A stretch of 64,000 nt of DNA, taken from Amanita rubescens. Lineage: Eukaryota; Basidiomycota; Agaricomycetes; Agaricales; Amanitaceae. The position numbers and the translations under genes are program-made. Below the pieces are notes generated by a model. It ran no database searches. It was given only the letters and a program-made list of their open reading frames with translations, and was not told the DNA's origin. Below are positions 36,352 to 46,900 of the stretch, piece by piece. The DNA lies in the NCBI GenBank assembly GCA_015039365.1, contig WION01000248.1, forward strand, positions 1 to 64,000, read 5' to 3'. The number at the start of each line of letters is the position of its first letter. Positions within the stretch are counted from its first letter, which is position 1.

Positions 36352-38622
36352 AGATCTTCATGCACTACTTAATCCACAATCAGGCGCCGCAGCCAACTTT
36401 TATCCAAATCCATATACACCAACGTCAACGCTTGCGCAAGCCATTTTGCGCGTATCGCCGCTCTTAACGGAACTCGTCATTGTGCGCGAATGGCTACACG
36501 ATACCGTGGCTCAACCATCTGTTCGAGAAGCAACCACAGTATATTGGAGTTTTACGAAGCATATGCTCGTACAAAGTCAAAGGATATCCACGACGCCGGC
36601 CGCGGGGACAGTAGACGCGCTTGATCCAGATGCGACGAGCAAGAGTGGAGGTCATTTAGCTTCGGGTGATGCGGTGAGTGTGCCACTGAAAAAATAAGGA
36701 TTTATCCGCGTAGAGCTACGAAAGAACCTGTTGCAATCCCTATATGCTCATATACGCGCTGGTCGTCTCGAGGAGGCCATTGAACTGTGTAGTCGCGCCC
36801 ATCAGCCATGGAGAACCGCCAGCATACGGGGTCTGTTTTTGTTTAGGTGGAATGCAATATGTGTGTGTTCTTTTCGTTGTTTACAGTGCAGGTCTGGCAA
36901 GAATGCACGAATATAATTTCCTATTATGCTTTCCACGCTTCTAGACACGAGCTGACTTAAATGACAGCCACAGATCCTACCGATGCCCTGGACGATGAAG
37001 ACGAGGAATGGCCAACTACGCTTGGTCCGGAAACAGACGTCGAAAACTATGGAACTCAACGTGCACCCGCGCCGCCCTCAACGTACATCCTCCCCTTTCT
37101 ATTCGCTAACTCAAACCTTAACCTAACCCGCAGCCAAACCTACCAAACCTCGAACCCTCTACGCCGCCCTCTGCCCTTCACCTCAAACATTCCACATCCT
37201 CCGATCCGCCTGTAAAACATGGGAAGACCACCTCTGGGCCACCCTCCCCGTGATTTGCGAACAACGCGAATCCGCCGAACTTGACCGCCTCGCAATCTAC
37301 TTTAGCTCGTTCTGGGAAGAACAAGAACAAGGCGGTGACGATTCCGGAAACCTAACTCTCCTTCAAGTCTACACCCCCCACCATTACCTCAACTCCCACA
37401 CGAGCAACAAGAACTGCTCACGCCCAACGACGAATCGGATTGGGAAAATGAAGTCTTTTCAACACTCTCCTCGTTACAAACCACTTCTGTTTCGTCCGGT
37501 CCTCCGGCCGACCATGCCTTTCACTTTTCCCAGCTCCATATTATGCATGGACGAACGAGCACTTTGTTTGACGTATTCGCTGGCGGACTCAACGACGGGG
37601 TGTACGGTCTTGGAATGAAGGAATATGTTCCGCTTTGTCGGTTTTTCGCACATTTGAGTTTGTACCTTGGGTTGCTTGATGTTTCGGTGCCGGTTGGGGC
37701 TGTGCAGGTGGTGTTGGAGGCGTATTTGAGGGTGCTAGAGGTATGTGGTTTTGTGTCGAGTATTGAATGGCGATCTGAAAGTAGTGGATGCAGGTGAAGG
37801 GCATTTGATTGCATTGTACGCTGGTGCTTTGGGCGAGAACGCCGTTAGGCGGTATGCGCTGTTCCTTGTCTCGCTCAGGTTGGAGGCGGGTATGGGTGAG
37901 TTGTGTTTGTTTATTTTAAGTAATATATTGACATTTTCGTAGATGAAGGAATGAGAATTGATGGAGTGGATGGAGGAGACTCGATCGAGGAACGGAAACG
38001 AGCGTTACTGCGAGCGCGCGAACATGGATTGGATGTAAACCGCGTTGCGGTCGTTGCTGCGGAACGGTCCTGTGGACAAGGCTTTTGAAGTTCGTTACTT
38101 TTCCTGTCGTCTTTTCAAAGTCTTATTCTTCCCAGATGCTTCCTCCAACATCGACAAAAGGCCCGCTCCTATCTCTCGTCGGTCCTCAATCAGACAACTT
38201 GCTCCAGCGACCACCTTCGTATATTGAGACGTTCCTCATACGTTCCATTGAATGGAGGACGTTTAGCGAGGCAACATACACCACGGCGCTGGAACAGGCT
38301 TGCGTCGTTTTACGCTTCTTCCTTGGTAAGAGCGTCCATACCTTGATTATAACATCTCTAACTTGCGATAGCCTCTGGTTGCCTCAAGCTCGCACAAAGC
38401 GTGTTAGACATGCTCCCCGCCAAGCTCGCCAGTATATCCGAACCTGAAGAGCGAGCTATGGAGTACCTCCACTACCGGCAGTTTTTCCTCGTATGGGAGT
38501 CGTTGGAGAGGGTCGTGGCAGTGCAGGCGCTTGAGATTGATATGGATATGTCGAGAATCGGTACGTTTCTCTTCGGCTTTAGTTTTTCAACAAGATTGAC
38601 TGACAATTGCCTTAGGCTCGAT
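36352..38622 (+). pseudogene. partial Nup84/Nup107 pseudogene
   Basis: A duplicate of the Nup84 gene at 26231-29375, matching from LHALLNPQSG to just after the donor region following DMSRIG. It begins without the first exon start, carries an internal deletion of about 130-150 bases that removes the sequence between NPQSG and NFYPNPYTP, and has frameshifting one-base differences (near 37347, where GGAGAACCC has become GGAAACCT, and near 38070, where GGTCGG has become GGTCCTG). Similarity stops abruptly at 38622 in the intron-exon junction corresponding to 28727, so the C-terminal exons are missing. Introns are retained, so it is a DNA-level duplicate rather than a retrocopy. Confidence 0.85.
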
Positions 38623-39189
38623 CAATCACCTCCGCTTACTCGAAGCTACCGCCATCAACCCAGCAGACTCGACATGCTCTGCAACCAGATTCGCCTACAA
38701 CTGTCCTGTCCTCCATTAGGTCAAAAGTTCAAGCCGCCTTCTCACCCGTAGACTACAACAATCTACGCTCGCCTCATGCCTCGGCTCGCTTAGAACTACC
38801 ATCTGCGGCCCCTTGATATCCTCCTCCACGACCACTTTCAACAATGCATCCTGCAGAATATGAAAGGTCGAAGAGGTTTTTGAATACCCAGATACCAACG
38901 GCGTCGTGGACTGACAGCATCGAGAACTTGGATTTCTAATCATATCCGAGCAATCGGCGATTGTTAGCGGCTCGCCCACCTTCGAACATTCTAACATGCA
39001 CTACTTATACCTACATTGTTGAAGGAGACGAAAATAATCATCAGTACTAAATATTAACGAGGGGGAGTTGCGCGACACTTTCAAACAAGAATATCTCACC
39101 GCATGTAATTTCCGAACTTCCGTCTGTACCCCTATTAGTAATCGCTTCACATTCACGGTCACATACTACATAACCTTCCACCGTCCGTC
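38623..39189. other. junction between Nup84 pseudogene and HNH gene
   Basis: Sequence unlike the Nup84 3' exons; no recognised gene. It probably marks the breakpoint of the event that removed the Nup84 3' end. Confidence 0.4.
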
Positions 39190-40352
39190 ATGGAGACTCG
39201 AGTTATCGTTCGTGATTTCGATGGCAACACCTTGTTCAGTAGGTATTAAAATCCGATAGTATCATAAGGCTTTCTTACCTCCTCTAGAATTCTGGCAATA
39301 TGGTTTCATTGACTGGGAACTCCTTTACGAAGTGCCTTCGCAAGATCATTATATCCGACGGAGATTGGGAGGTTTTCGAATACGATGAACGTGAGCCTAC
39401 TCGGCGAGGGGCTCATTGTCTTCCGAGCCGTGAAATTCCTCTTCCCGGAACATATATACTTCTTCGACCAGGTATGTATTGTCTATCTTCATGATATATA
39501 CTTCTTCACATGGTTTATCGTAGATGGTTCCCCGATCCATGTAGACTTGACACCAAATTCGGCTCGCGTCCGCCATCCAGTTCCTTTACGCAACGAAGAT
39601 GTATGCTGCACACGGTATAGGGGCGCATATAACTGATTTTCTGATTGGTTTTCAGATATCCGCCTTCCAACAACGTGTACGTGACCGCGATCCCGGCTGC
39701 CTCATATGCGGCGCTGAGGTTAAAGGACGTCTATATACTTGTTATCGGGAAACCCACATTTTCCCTCCTGGACATGAACACGAGGCATGTCGCACTACCT
39801 TGCCTCTTTCTTATAAGCTAAAACATGTCATGCAGTGGATTGATAAAGGCTACCCGAATCTTATAACAGATACTGCATCCCTCTCTGAACTTGGTGGAGC
39901 AAGCAAGATCGACTCAGTTCAGAATGCGATTTTACTTCGCTCTGATTTGCATAATGCTTGGAGTGATTATCTCATTGCGGTCCTTCCTGATGTTTGCATT
40001 TTCCATTCATATACGGCATTGTTTCTCACTACAGTTCTGACTAGCGTGGGCACGTGGTCATCCCATTTATTGGCGGTTACGACGATGTTGCTGGAAAGAC
40101 CCTCAAACTCGATCATATTACTGACCCCAATTTGCGACCCCTCGATGAGCTTTTCCGTGATCATTTTTTTCAATGTGTGTTGGGTATGAAGGGTGAAGAC
40201 GAGCTTTCATGGGACCGCGAAGAAGCATTTGACGATGAAATTGATCTGTCAAAAGACATTTGGAGCGAAAACAGGGTAAAGAACACTTGGAGTATGAACT
40301 GTCTTGCAGATTGCACAGTTTTCAGGTCGCACATGAGCTGGATGTGATTTAA
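39190..40352 (+). CDS. HNH nuclease-domain protein, probable late frameshift
   Basis: Member of a large basidiomycete family with an N-terminal module and a C-terminal HNH endonuclease-like domain. Exons give METRVIVRDFDGNTLFS, EFWQYGF, RKIIISDGDWEVFEYDEREP, LLRPG joined to DGSPIHVDL, then ISAFQQRVRDRDPGCLICGA, THIFPPGHE (the central HNH histidine), IDSVQNAILLRSDLHNAWSD (the N...L...H part) and, after an intron, GHVVIPFIGGYDDVAGKTL. Near 40272-40277 the frame appears shifted: the current frame ends SHMSWM at 40347, whereas the neighbouring frame reads KEHLEYELSCRLHS then VAHELDVI with TAA at 40350-40352, which fits the family C-terminus. It may be a recent pseudogene, or contain a tiny intron I cannot resolve. 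It sits between the Nup84 pseudogene and receptor B. Confidence 0.7.
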
Positions 40353-40529
40353 ATTACAAGCGCTTATTGATGATTACTGTAGTATACATTCAAGTACTTA
40401 AGTCATTATTTTCCTGGTTACTGTCTGAAGTGTCTACTGGTATATACCTGCGACCTTTAATGAGCCTTGTGGGGCTCTGATTCAGGTACTGGTATAAAAG
40501 AGTCAGGCTGGTAACCTTTAGCTAGGGCA

Positions 40530-40635
40530 GATTGAAGAGCAGTATCAAGATGTTACTGCTCAAAACCATGATTAAGTAACAGTTTTGCAACTGGGATATG
40601 ACCACTTAAGCATGCTGCCTGCACAGGATTACATA
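40530..40635 (-). pseudogene. decayed C-terminal ankyrin segment of gene B
   Basis: Aligns with A's last repeats (GHIPVAKLLLNHG in place of GHMSVAELLLDHD). A two-base excess right after GTGGAA creates the TAG stop and a frameshift, and GAGCAG is followed by TAA where A has GAA. Confidence 0.75.
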
Positions 40636-43600
40636 CTATTCCACATAGTGATCCTGTGGTGAAAATATTGCAGGATGGCTGTAGCTGGCCTTTGCACCTG
40701 ATTTAAGTAGCAGTTGTACTGTATCAATATGACCCTGAAATGCTGCTGCTTTCAGGGCACCTCCATATTCTCCCCCTTGTGCATTCACATCTGCTCCTCT
40801 TTCCAGTAGAAGTTGAACAACCTCATTATGTCCTTTATATGATGCACCCTGAAGAGCACTTCCATATTTACCCCCCTGTGCATTGACATCTGCTCCTCTT
40901 TCAAGCAGAAATTTCACTACCACAATGTTTCCACTGAGTGATGCAGCTTGAAGTGCATTTCCATATGCACCCCCTTGTGCAAGCACATCTGCTCCTCTGT
41001 CAAGCAAGGATTGAACAATTGCATTATTACCACCATATGATGCAGCCTGAAGTGCATTTCCATATTCACCATTCTGCACATTGACATCTGCTCCCATGTC
41101 AAGAAGCAGTTCAACAATCTCCTTACTTTCTGCATATGATGCAGCTTGAAGGGCACTTCCATATTGACCACCCTGTGCATTGATATCTGCTCCTATTTTG
41201 AGCAGTAAATGAACAATTCCATTATGCCCATTTTTTGATGCAGCCTGAAGTGCATTTCCATATCGACCACCATGCGCATTCACATCTGCTTTCCTTTCAA
41301 GCAGTAATTGAACAATTTCACTATGCCCATTTTTTGATGCAGCCTGGAGTGCATTTCCATTTTCTCCTCCTTGTGCATTCACATTTGCTTCTTTTTCAAG
41401 CAGCAGTCGAACAATGTTGTTATGTCCCCCTTGTGATGCTGCTTGAAGTGCATTTCCATACAGCCCTCCTTGTGCATTCACATTTGCTCCTTTTTCAAGC
41501 AGCAATTCAACAATGTCATTATGGCCCCAGGCTTGTGATGCTGCTTGAAGTGCATTTCCATATGGTCCTCCTTGTGTATTCACATTTGCGCCTTTTTCAA
41601 GCAGCAGTTCAGCAGTGCTTTTATGCCCCCCTTGTAATGCTGCTTGAAGTGCATTTCCATTTTCTCCTCCTTTTGCATTCACATTTGCTCCTTTTTCAAG
41701 CAGCAGTCGAACAATGTTGTTATGTCCCCCTTGTGATGCTGCTTGAAGTGCATTTCCAAACAGCCCTCCTTGTGCATTCACATCTTCTACCTTTTTAATC
41801 AGCAGTTCAACAATGTTGTTATGACCACCTTGTGATGCTGCTTGAAGGGCATTCCCATATTGTCCTCCCTGTGCATTCACATTGGCTTCTTTTTCAAGCA
41901 GGAGTTCAACAATGTTGTCATGGCCCCCTTGTGATGCTGCCTGAAGTGCATTTCCATATCGTCCTCCTTGTGCATTCACATTTACTCCTTTTCCAAGCAG
42001 CAGTTCAACAATGTTGTTATGTCCCCCTTGTGATGCTGCTTGAAGTGCATTTCCATATGGTCCTCCTTGTGCATCTATATTTGCTCCTTTTTCCAACAGC
42101 AGTTGGACAGTGGTGTTGTGGGCCCCTTGTGATGCTGCTTGAAGTGCATTTCCATATCGTCCCCCTTGTGCATTCACATTTGCTCCTTTTTCAAGCAGCA
42201 ATTCAACAATGGTGTTATGCCCCCCTTGTGATGCTGCTTGAAGTGCATCTCCATATAGTCCTCCTTGTGAATTTGCATTTGCTCCTTTTTTGAGCAAAAG
42301 TTCAACAATGATGTTATGACCCCCTTGTGATGCAGCTTGAAGTGCATTTCCATATTGTCCTCCATGTGCATTCACACCGTCTGCTCCTTTTTCAAGCAAC
42401 AGTTCAGCAATGCAGTTATGGCCCCCTTGTGATGCTGCTTGAAGTGCACTTCCATATAGTCCTCCTTGTGCATTCACATCTGTTCCTTTTTCTAGCAGCA
42501 GTTCAACAATGTTGTTATGGCCTCCATGTGATGCTGCCTGAAGTGCATTTCCATAATGTCCTCCTTGTGCATTAACATTTGCTTCTTCTTTAAGCAGCAG
42601 TTCAACAATATTGTGATGACCCCCTTGTGATGCTGCTTGAAGTGCATTCCCATATAGCCCTCCTTGTGCATTAACATTTGTTCCTTTTTCAAGTAACAGT
42701 TCAACAATGCTGTTATGGCCCCCTTGTGATGCTGCTTGAAGTGCATTCCCAAATCTTCCTCCTTTTGCATTCACATTTGCTCCTTTTTCAAGCAATTGTT
42801 CAACAATTTGAGTGTACCCCATGTGTGATGCAGTATGCAGGGCATTTCCATGGTCTGCACTCTTTGTATTTAAATCTGCACCTCTTTCAAGTAGCACTTG
42901 AACAATGTGTCCATGGCCACCTTCTGATGCAGCTTGAACAGCATATCCACAAAACCTATGCATAAGAATATCATTTGTCATGTTCTTGATTACTGGGGCA
43001 GATTTGCCATTGGCTTCTTCTTGCAGAACTTGCCATTCTTCATAATACTCAGAACCTGGATCTGTTGCAAGCAGCATATTGACAATGTCATCATATCCAT
43101 GTAGTGATGCTGGGTAGAGTGCCTCCAGAATTTCTGTTTGGCTTGCAGCACTGGGCAGCAGCCACTCAACAATGGCAGTGAGTCCATGTAAGGCAGCACA
43201 ATATACAAGATTTTTGCCCCTCATACACCTTGAATCCATTGGTGAAAGTTCATAATTATACACTTTGACCCAATTTTGAAATGCAATATTGCTAGGTACA
43301 AAAAGATCCTTCACTTGCTGAAAAACAACTGTATCCAAATTGGTCCTGTTGAGATGCTTTGGCCAATATCTTGAAGCATATCTGATCAAAGACTGTTGGT
43401 ATCTTTTCCAACTGAGCTGGCTGAGAAAAAGCATGTCATACATTGGATGACTTTCTCTTGAGTAAAGTAAATAGGTCAAGCAACATTGACCAACAAATCT
43501 ATTTCCTATTGAAGGATCCATCACAATGTTCGAATTTACAATCCTTTTTTTTTCTAGCACATATGTCTTGACAGATGCATGTGCAAGTTGTACAGTGTTG

Positions 43601-45365
43601 TCATCCATTCTGGTCACAAGGCTGGAACAGATCTTCAGGACATCTGTTGAGTATAATAACTTTGCATTTGAGTCAAAGGTTCTTGTGTTTATATCAAACT
43701 CCACAATGATGGCAAGATAGTCCATGTGCAATGGTTGCCCTGCAAATGAAAGCCATAGCAACAGTTTTACAGCACATGATGCATCAGCAGGTGAAATCCT
43801 GCTCAGAATCTGGTCATATGTTTCTTCCAAGGTTTTTGGAAGACTTTTAAGGATGGATTCCAATGTTTTTTTCCTTCTTGTACATTTCTTCAATTCATCA
43901 AGCTGACATGCCACCCAACGGAACCTATTCAATTTTACTTAAAGCACCATATGTATCAGCATGATTGCACCTACATTCCTTTAGCCTTTTCTATAAGCGC
44001 CTGTTTTATCAAACCTTTCTCCCCTGGTCCCCATTTTTTCAATTCCGCAGAGGAATGGAACATAGAATCAATGTACTTTTCAATATCATTGTCAATTGGC
44101 ATCTGAGACATATCAACTGCAATTGGTTTCATTGCCATCATTGATTCAACAATCTGTTGTTCTTTCCTGCTGGTCACAAGTAGGTGACATTGCCACAAAT
44201 CCCATTTATGGAGAGTTTTTATAAACTCTAGAATCTCCTCCCAGTCGGAACATTCATCCAAAGCATCAATGAGGATGTAAGCTATATCAAAACCACATAT
44301 GAGTTGTCTGAGGACTTCAAGAAGCTTATCATGTGAAGGCATTGAAAGCCCCTCCATACAATCCTCATATGTCTTGTCCAGAAGTAACTGATTTGATGGT
44401 TTCCAAGACAGGAGATTGACAATTAGGGATGTAAGGATGTCAGTGACAGTTCTCTTCTTTGCATCAGAAACATCGCAATAAAAATATGCCAATCCAATGG
44501 AACCTTTTTTGGCAGTTTGTTGAATATCCTCAACAACAGTGGAACTACAGGATATCAGTGGGTTATTGCCTGTGAGATTTACTTAGCTCACAAAAGGATT
44601 GTTTTCCCTGAGCCAGCTTTGGTACATTAATAATCATTGACATGGCTGCAGTTGATAGTTGCTTACATATACCATGGATCCACATGAATGAGCTTTGCCT
44701 TTGCCTCCAATCTTTGTATATGAAATGATCTAACAGCCATGATCCAGTACCTAAATGATGCCTTTTGGTGGCATTTCTATGATTTGTTGATGGATCAGAA
44801 GGTATCAGCCACTTCTTGTACTTTTCTATCACATGTATGCAGCACAGTCATACCAGATATGGAAAGCATGCACATACCAATGCTGTTAGAAAAATTGGTG
44901 GTTTGGACTGCAAAATGTGATGAACAGAACAGGTTCTAATGAATAAAATACCTACTATTTACATGATTCTATGATCTTGTCAGTCAAGATTTTACCATCA
45001 ATCATAACATATACATCACCTCTGAGAAAGAGCAGTTATTAATCCATAGATGATGAGCATCTTGAAAGGCACTTTCTTCTACTGTTAGTTGTTTGAGGAA
45101 AAAGTAAGTTGATTGTACCTTGAACATGATGATAGAACATGGGAGATAACCATTATCAACAGTCATAAAGGGATCACCATAATCCACTTACCCAGGATGG
45201 ATGTGCACATTTGAAAGATCCCTGTAAGTGTAACATAGATCAGAATCACATATAGCAGAGTTATTCAAGATGAGACCTGATGTGAGGCAGCTCTACCATT
45301 ACATAATCTGAGCTAACATCAGGAACATCTGATAGAGAGTGGTTTGTCGAGGATGAGGACACCAT
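40636..45365 (-). CDS. NACHT-ankyrin STAND receptor, paralog B (C-terminally truncated)
   Basis: Same architecture as paralog A. The start ATG at 45363-45365 gives MVSSSSTNHSLSDVPDVSSD, which matches A's first exon but lacks the ARKR and ESDRKK basic clusters. An AFQDAHHLWINNCSFSEV exon is near 45010-45075. SFMWIHGI joins to the micro-exon 44592-44616 (GSGKTIL). The NACHT exon 43975-44544 carries GLAYFYCDVSDAKKR, Walker B ILIDALDEC and HLLVTSRKEQQIV. The ankyrin exon 40636-43924 has about 23 repeats, more diverged than those of A, some with unusual residues (KEEANV, KKVEDV). The frame ends HYVE-TAG, where A continues for about 70 residues. Remnants of that missing C-terminus are still readable downstream at 40540-40635 but out of frame and with a second stop. 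Confidence 0.82.
40690..42940 (-). repeat. ankyrin repeat array of gene B
   Basis: About 23 units of 99 bp (one with an extra codon at GADGVNAH, one with AWGHND) of the same consensus as gene A but with many private substitutions. Confidence 0.85.
44592..44616 (-). other. 25-nt micro-exon encoding the Walker A core, gene B
   Basis: Preceded by CCAAAG and followed by a GTGAGC donor; encodes S-GSGKTIL-F. Confidence 0.78.
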
Positions 45366-46900
45366 GATGGTGTGAGCGGAGGATAATTGTGGTGGGAAAA
45401 TACTGTCAAGCGTGTGTGAGAGTTTAGTAATCACACTGCTTCTCAGTGTTCCCACGAGGGCATGCTAAGCTACGCCGAGCCAAGCACACTTGGGCAAATC
45501 ACTCGTCGTCCTTATACACCGCAAAACTTTACCCCTACTCTCAGCTGACTTGGAGTAGACATAGGGAGGCTTGTGGACCACCACACGTAATGCGATTCCG
45601 CGCAACTGGACAGTCTTGCAGGGGCGCTTTAGCTCATTTTCGGAAGAACGGAACGACGGCCCTAGCTCCTTCTCACATCTACCACCTCTTCTGCAATATG
45701 AGCACAAGAGTTTTATAACATCGAAGGTTGTAGAATGGGTACGTTCTTGCTTTGGGACAGCAAACTAATCGACTGACTCGGACGAACGGGGCAAGTGGAG
45801 ATGCACGCAGTGTCACGCACAGTGGATTCAACGTTCTACGTCAACAATTAAAGACAACTGACAACGTTGGTGGTTGACGATGACTCACTGCCACGCGGAG
45901 GGCCAAGCAGCTGGGTGCCTGTTTCTTCCCCAATTCTTTGATCTGATTGGGGTATTGATATGGTATTCAGATAAGAAACGGCGGAAGGAGACGATTCGAG
46001 TAATGCCTGAGTGGATTGGGACGGATTCGCTCTTGTAATCGTATGCGTTGAAAAACCAATGGAAATCAACATCCCCTGCGCCTACTCTCTTTGCTCAAGC
46101 GCTCATCATTGGTCTGGCAGCAGTCGATTCTATCTGAATGAAGCTCTACAATGCCCTTTGTCCTTTGGCATGACAAAAGAATCCCAGCGATGACTCGCTC
46201 TCTGATGTTTGGTCGGTCACCATTTTCGCTCTTCAAACATGATTTCGGTCATATGAAGAGATGTTGTTATCCATGCTACATGGCAAGCCAAAAGTGTAAC
46301 CCGCAACACATTACTTTAACAACACGGTCCCTTGTTATTAGATAAAAACTTTGTTCACAATCAGTATACATTTACGAGGTTTAGCTATTAGGCAGGGAGG
46401 ACGAGAATCTATCAATGACAATATCAAATGTCTGCTTTATGCTGAGAAACGGAGGCCCAAATTGAGCACTGGTATCGCGCGTTGAGAACGGCGGAAAGAG
46501 GTTCCCAGCGTACCACCTCTGCGTTTCTGTGCCTTCCGTACGAGGTCCAGATGCGAAAGATGTAATGAATCTTTATGGCAATGGAACCAACTGTGGTGAC
46601 GACGACGCATAGGATCCAACGGCCCCCCACCAAGGTGCTCGCAGAACTTAAGAGGGGTCCGATATCGTCATGACAACCAGCGAACAGTTGGAGAATCCAA
46701 CGACCATTCCTTGTTCAATTGTCAGGGAACTGTGAAATTCATACTGAAACGGGAGGGTAACTCACCTACTCTCCGCACTGCGACGGCCTGTGGTCAAACG
46801 AAGCCCACTCTAGGAACCGAAGCACAAGCCTTGGGCGGAGGCAATGGTGGGAAGATTAAGGGTCCGGGGTCAGATAGAGCGGTCAGGGAACCAGCGCAGG
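45366..46900. other. upstream region of gene B, block shared with gene A upstream
   Basis: About 45500-45650 and 46705-46860 match the corresponding stretches upstream of gene A. The interval between them contains no gene I recognise; an open frame at 46424-46633 (minus) has a hydrophobic run GGRWILCVVVTTVGS that may be a membrane-protein remnant, unsupported. Confidence 0.5.

Noticed and set aside
46424..46633. Hydrophobic minus-strand frame as a membrane-protein gene
   Set aside because: Only one short segment with no matching neighbouring exons.
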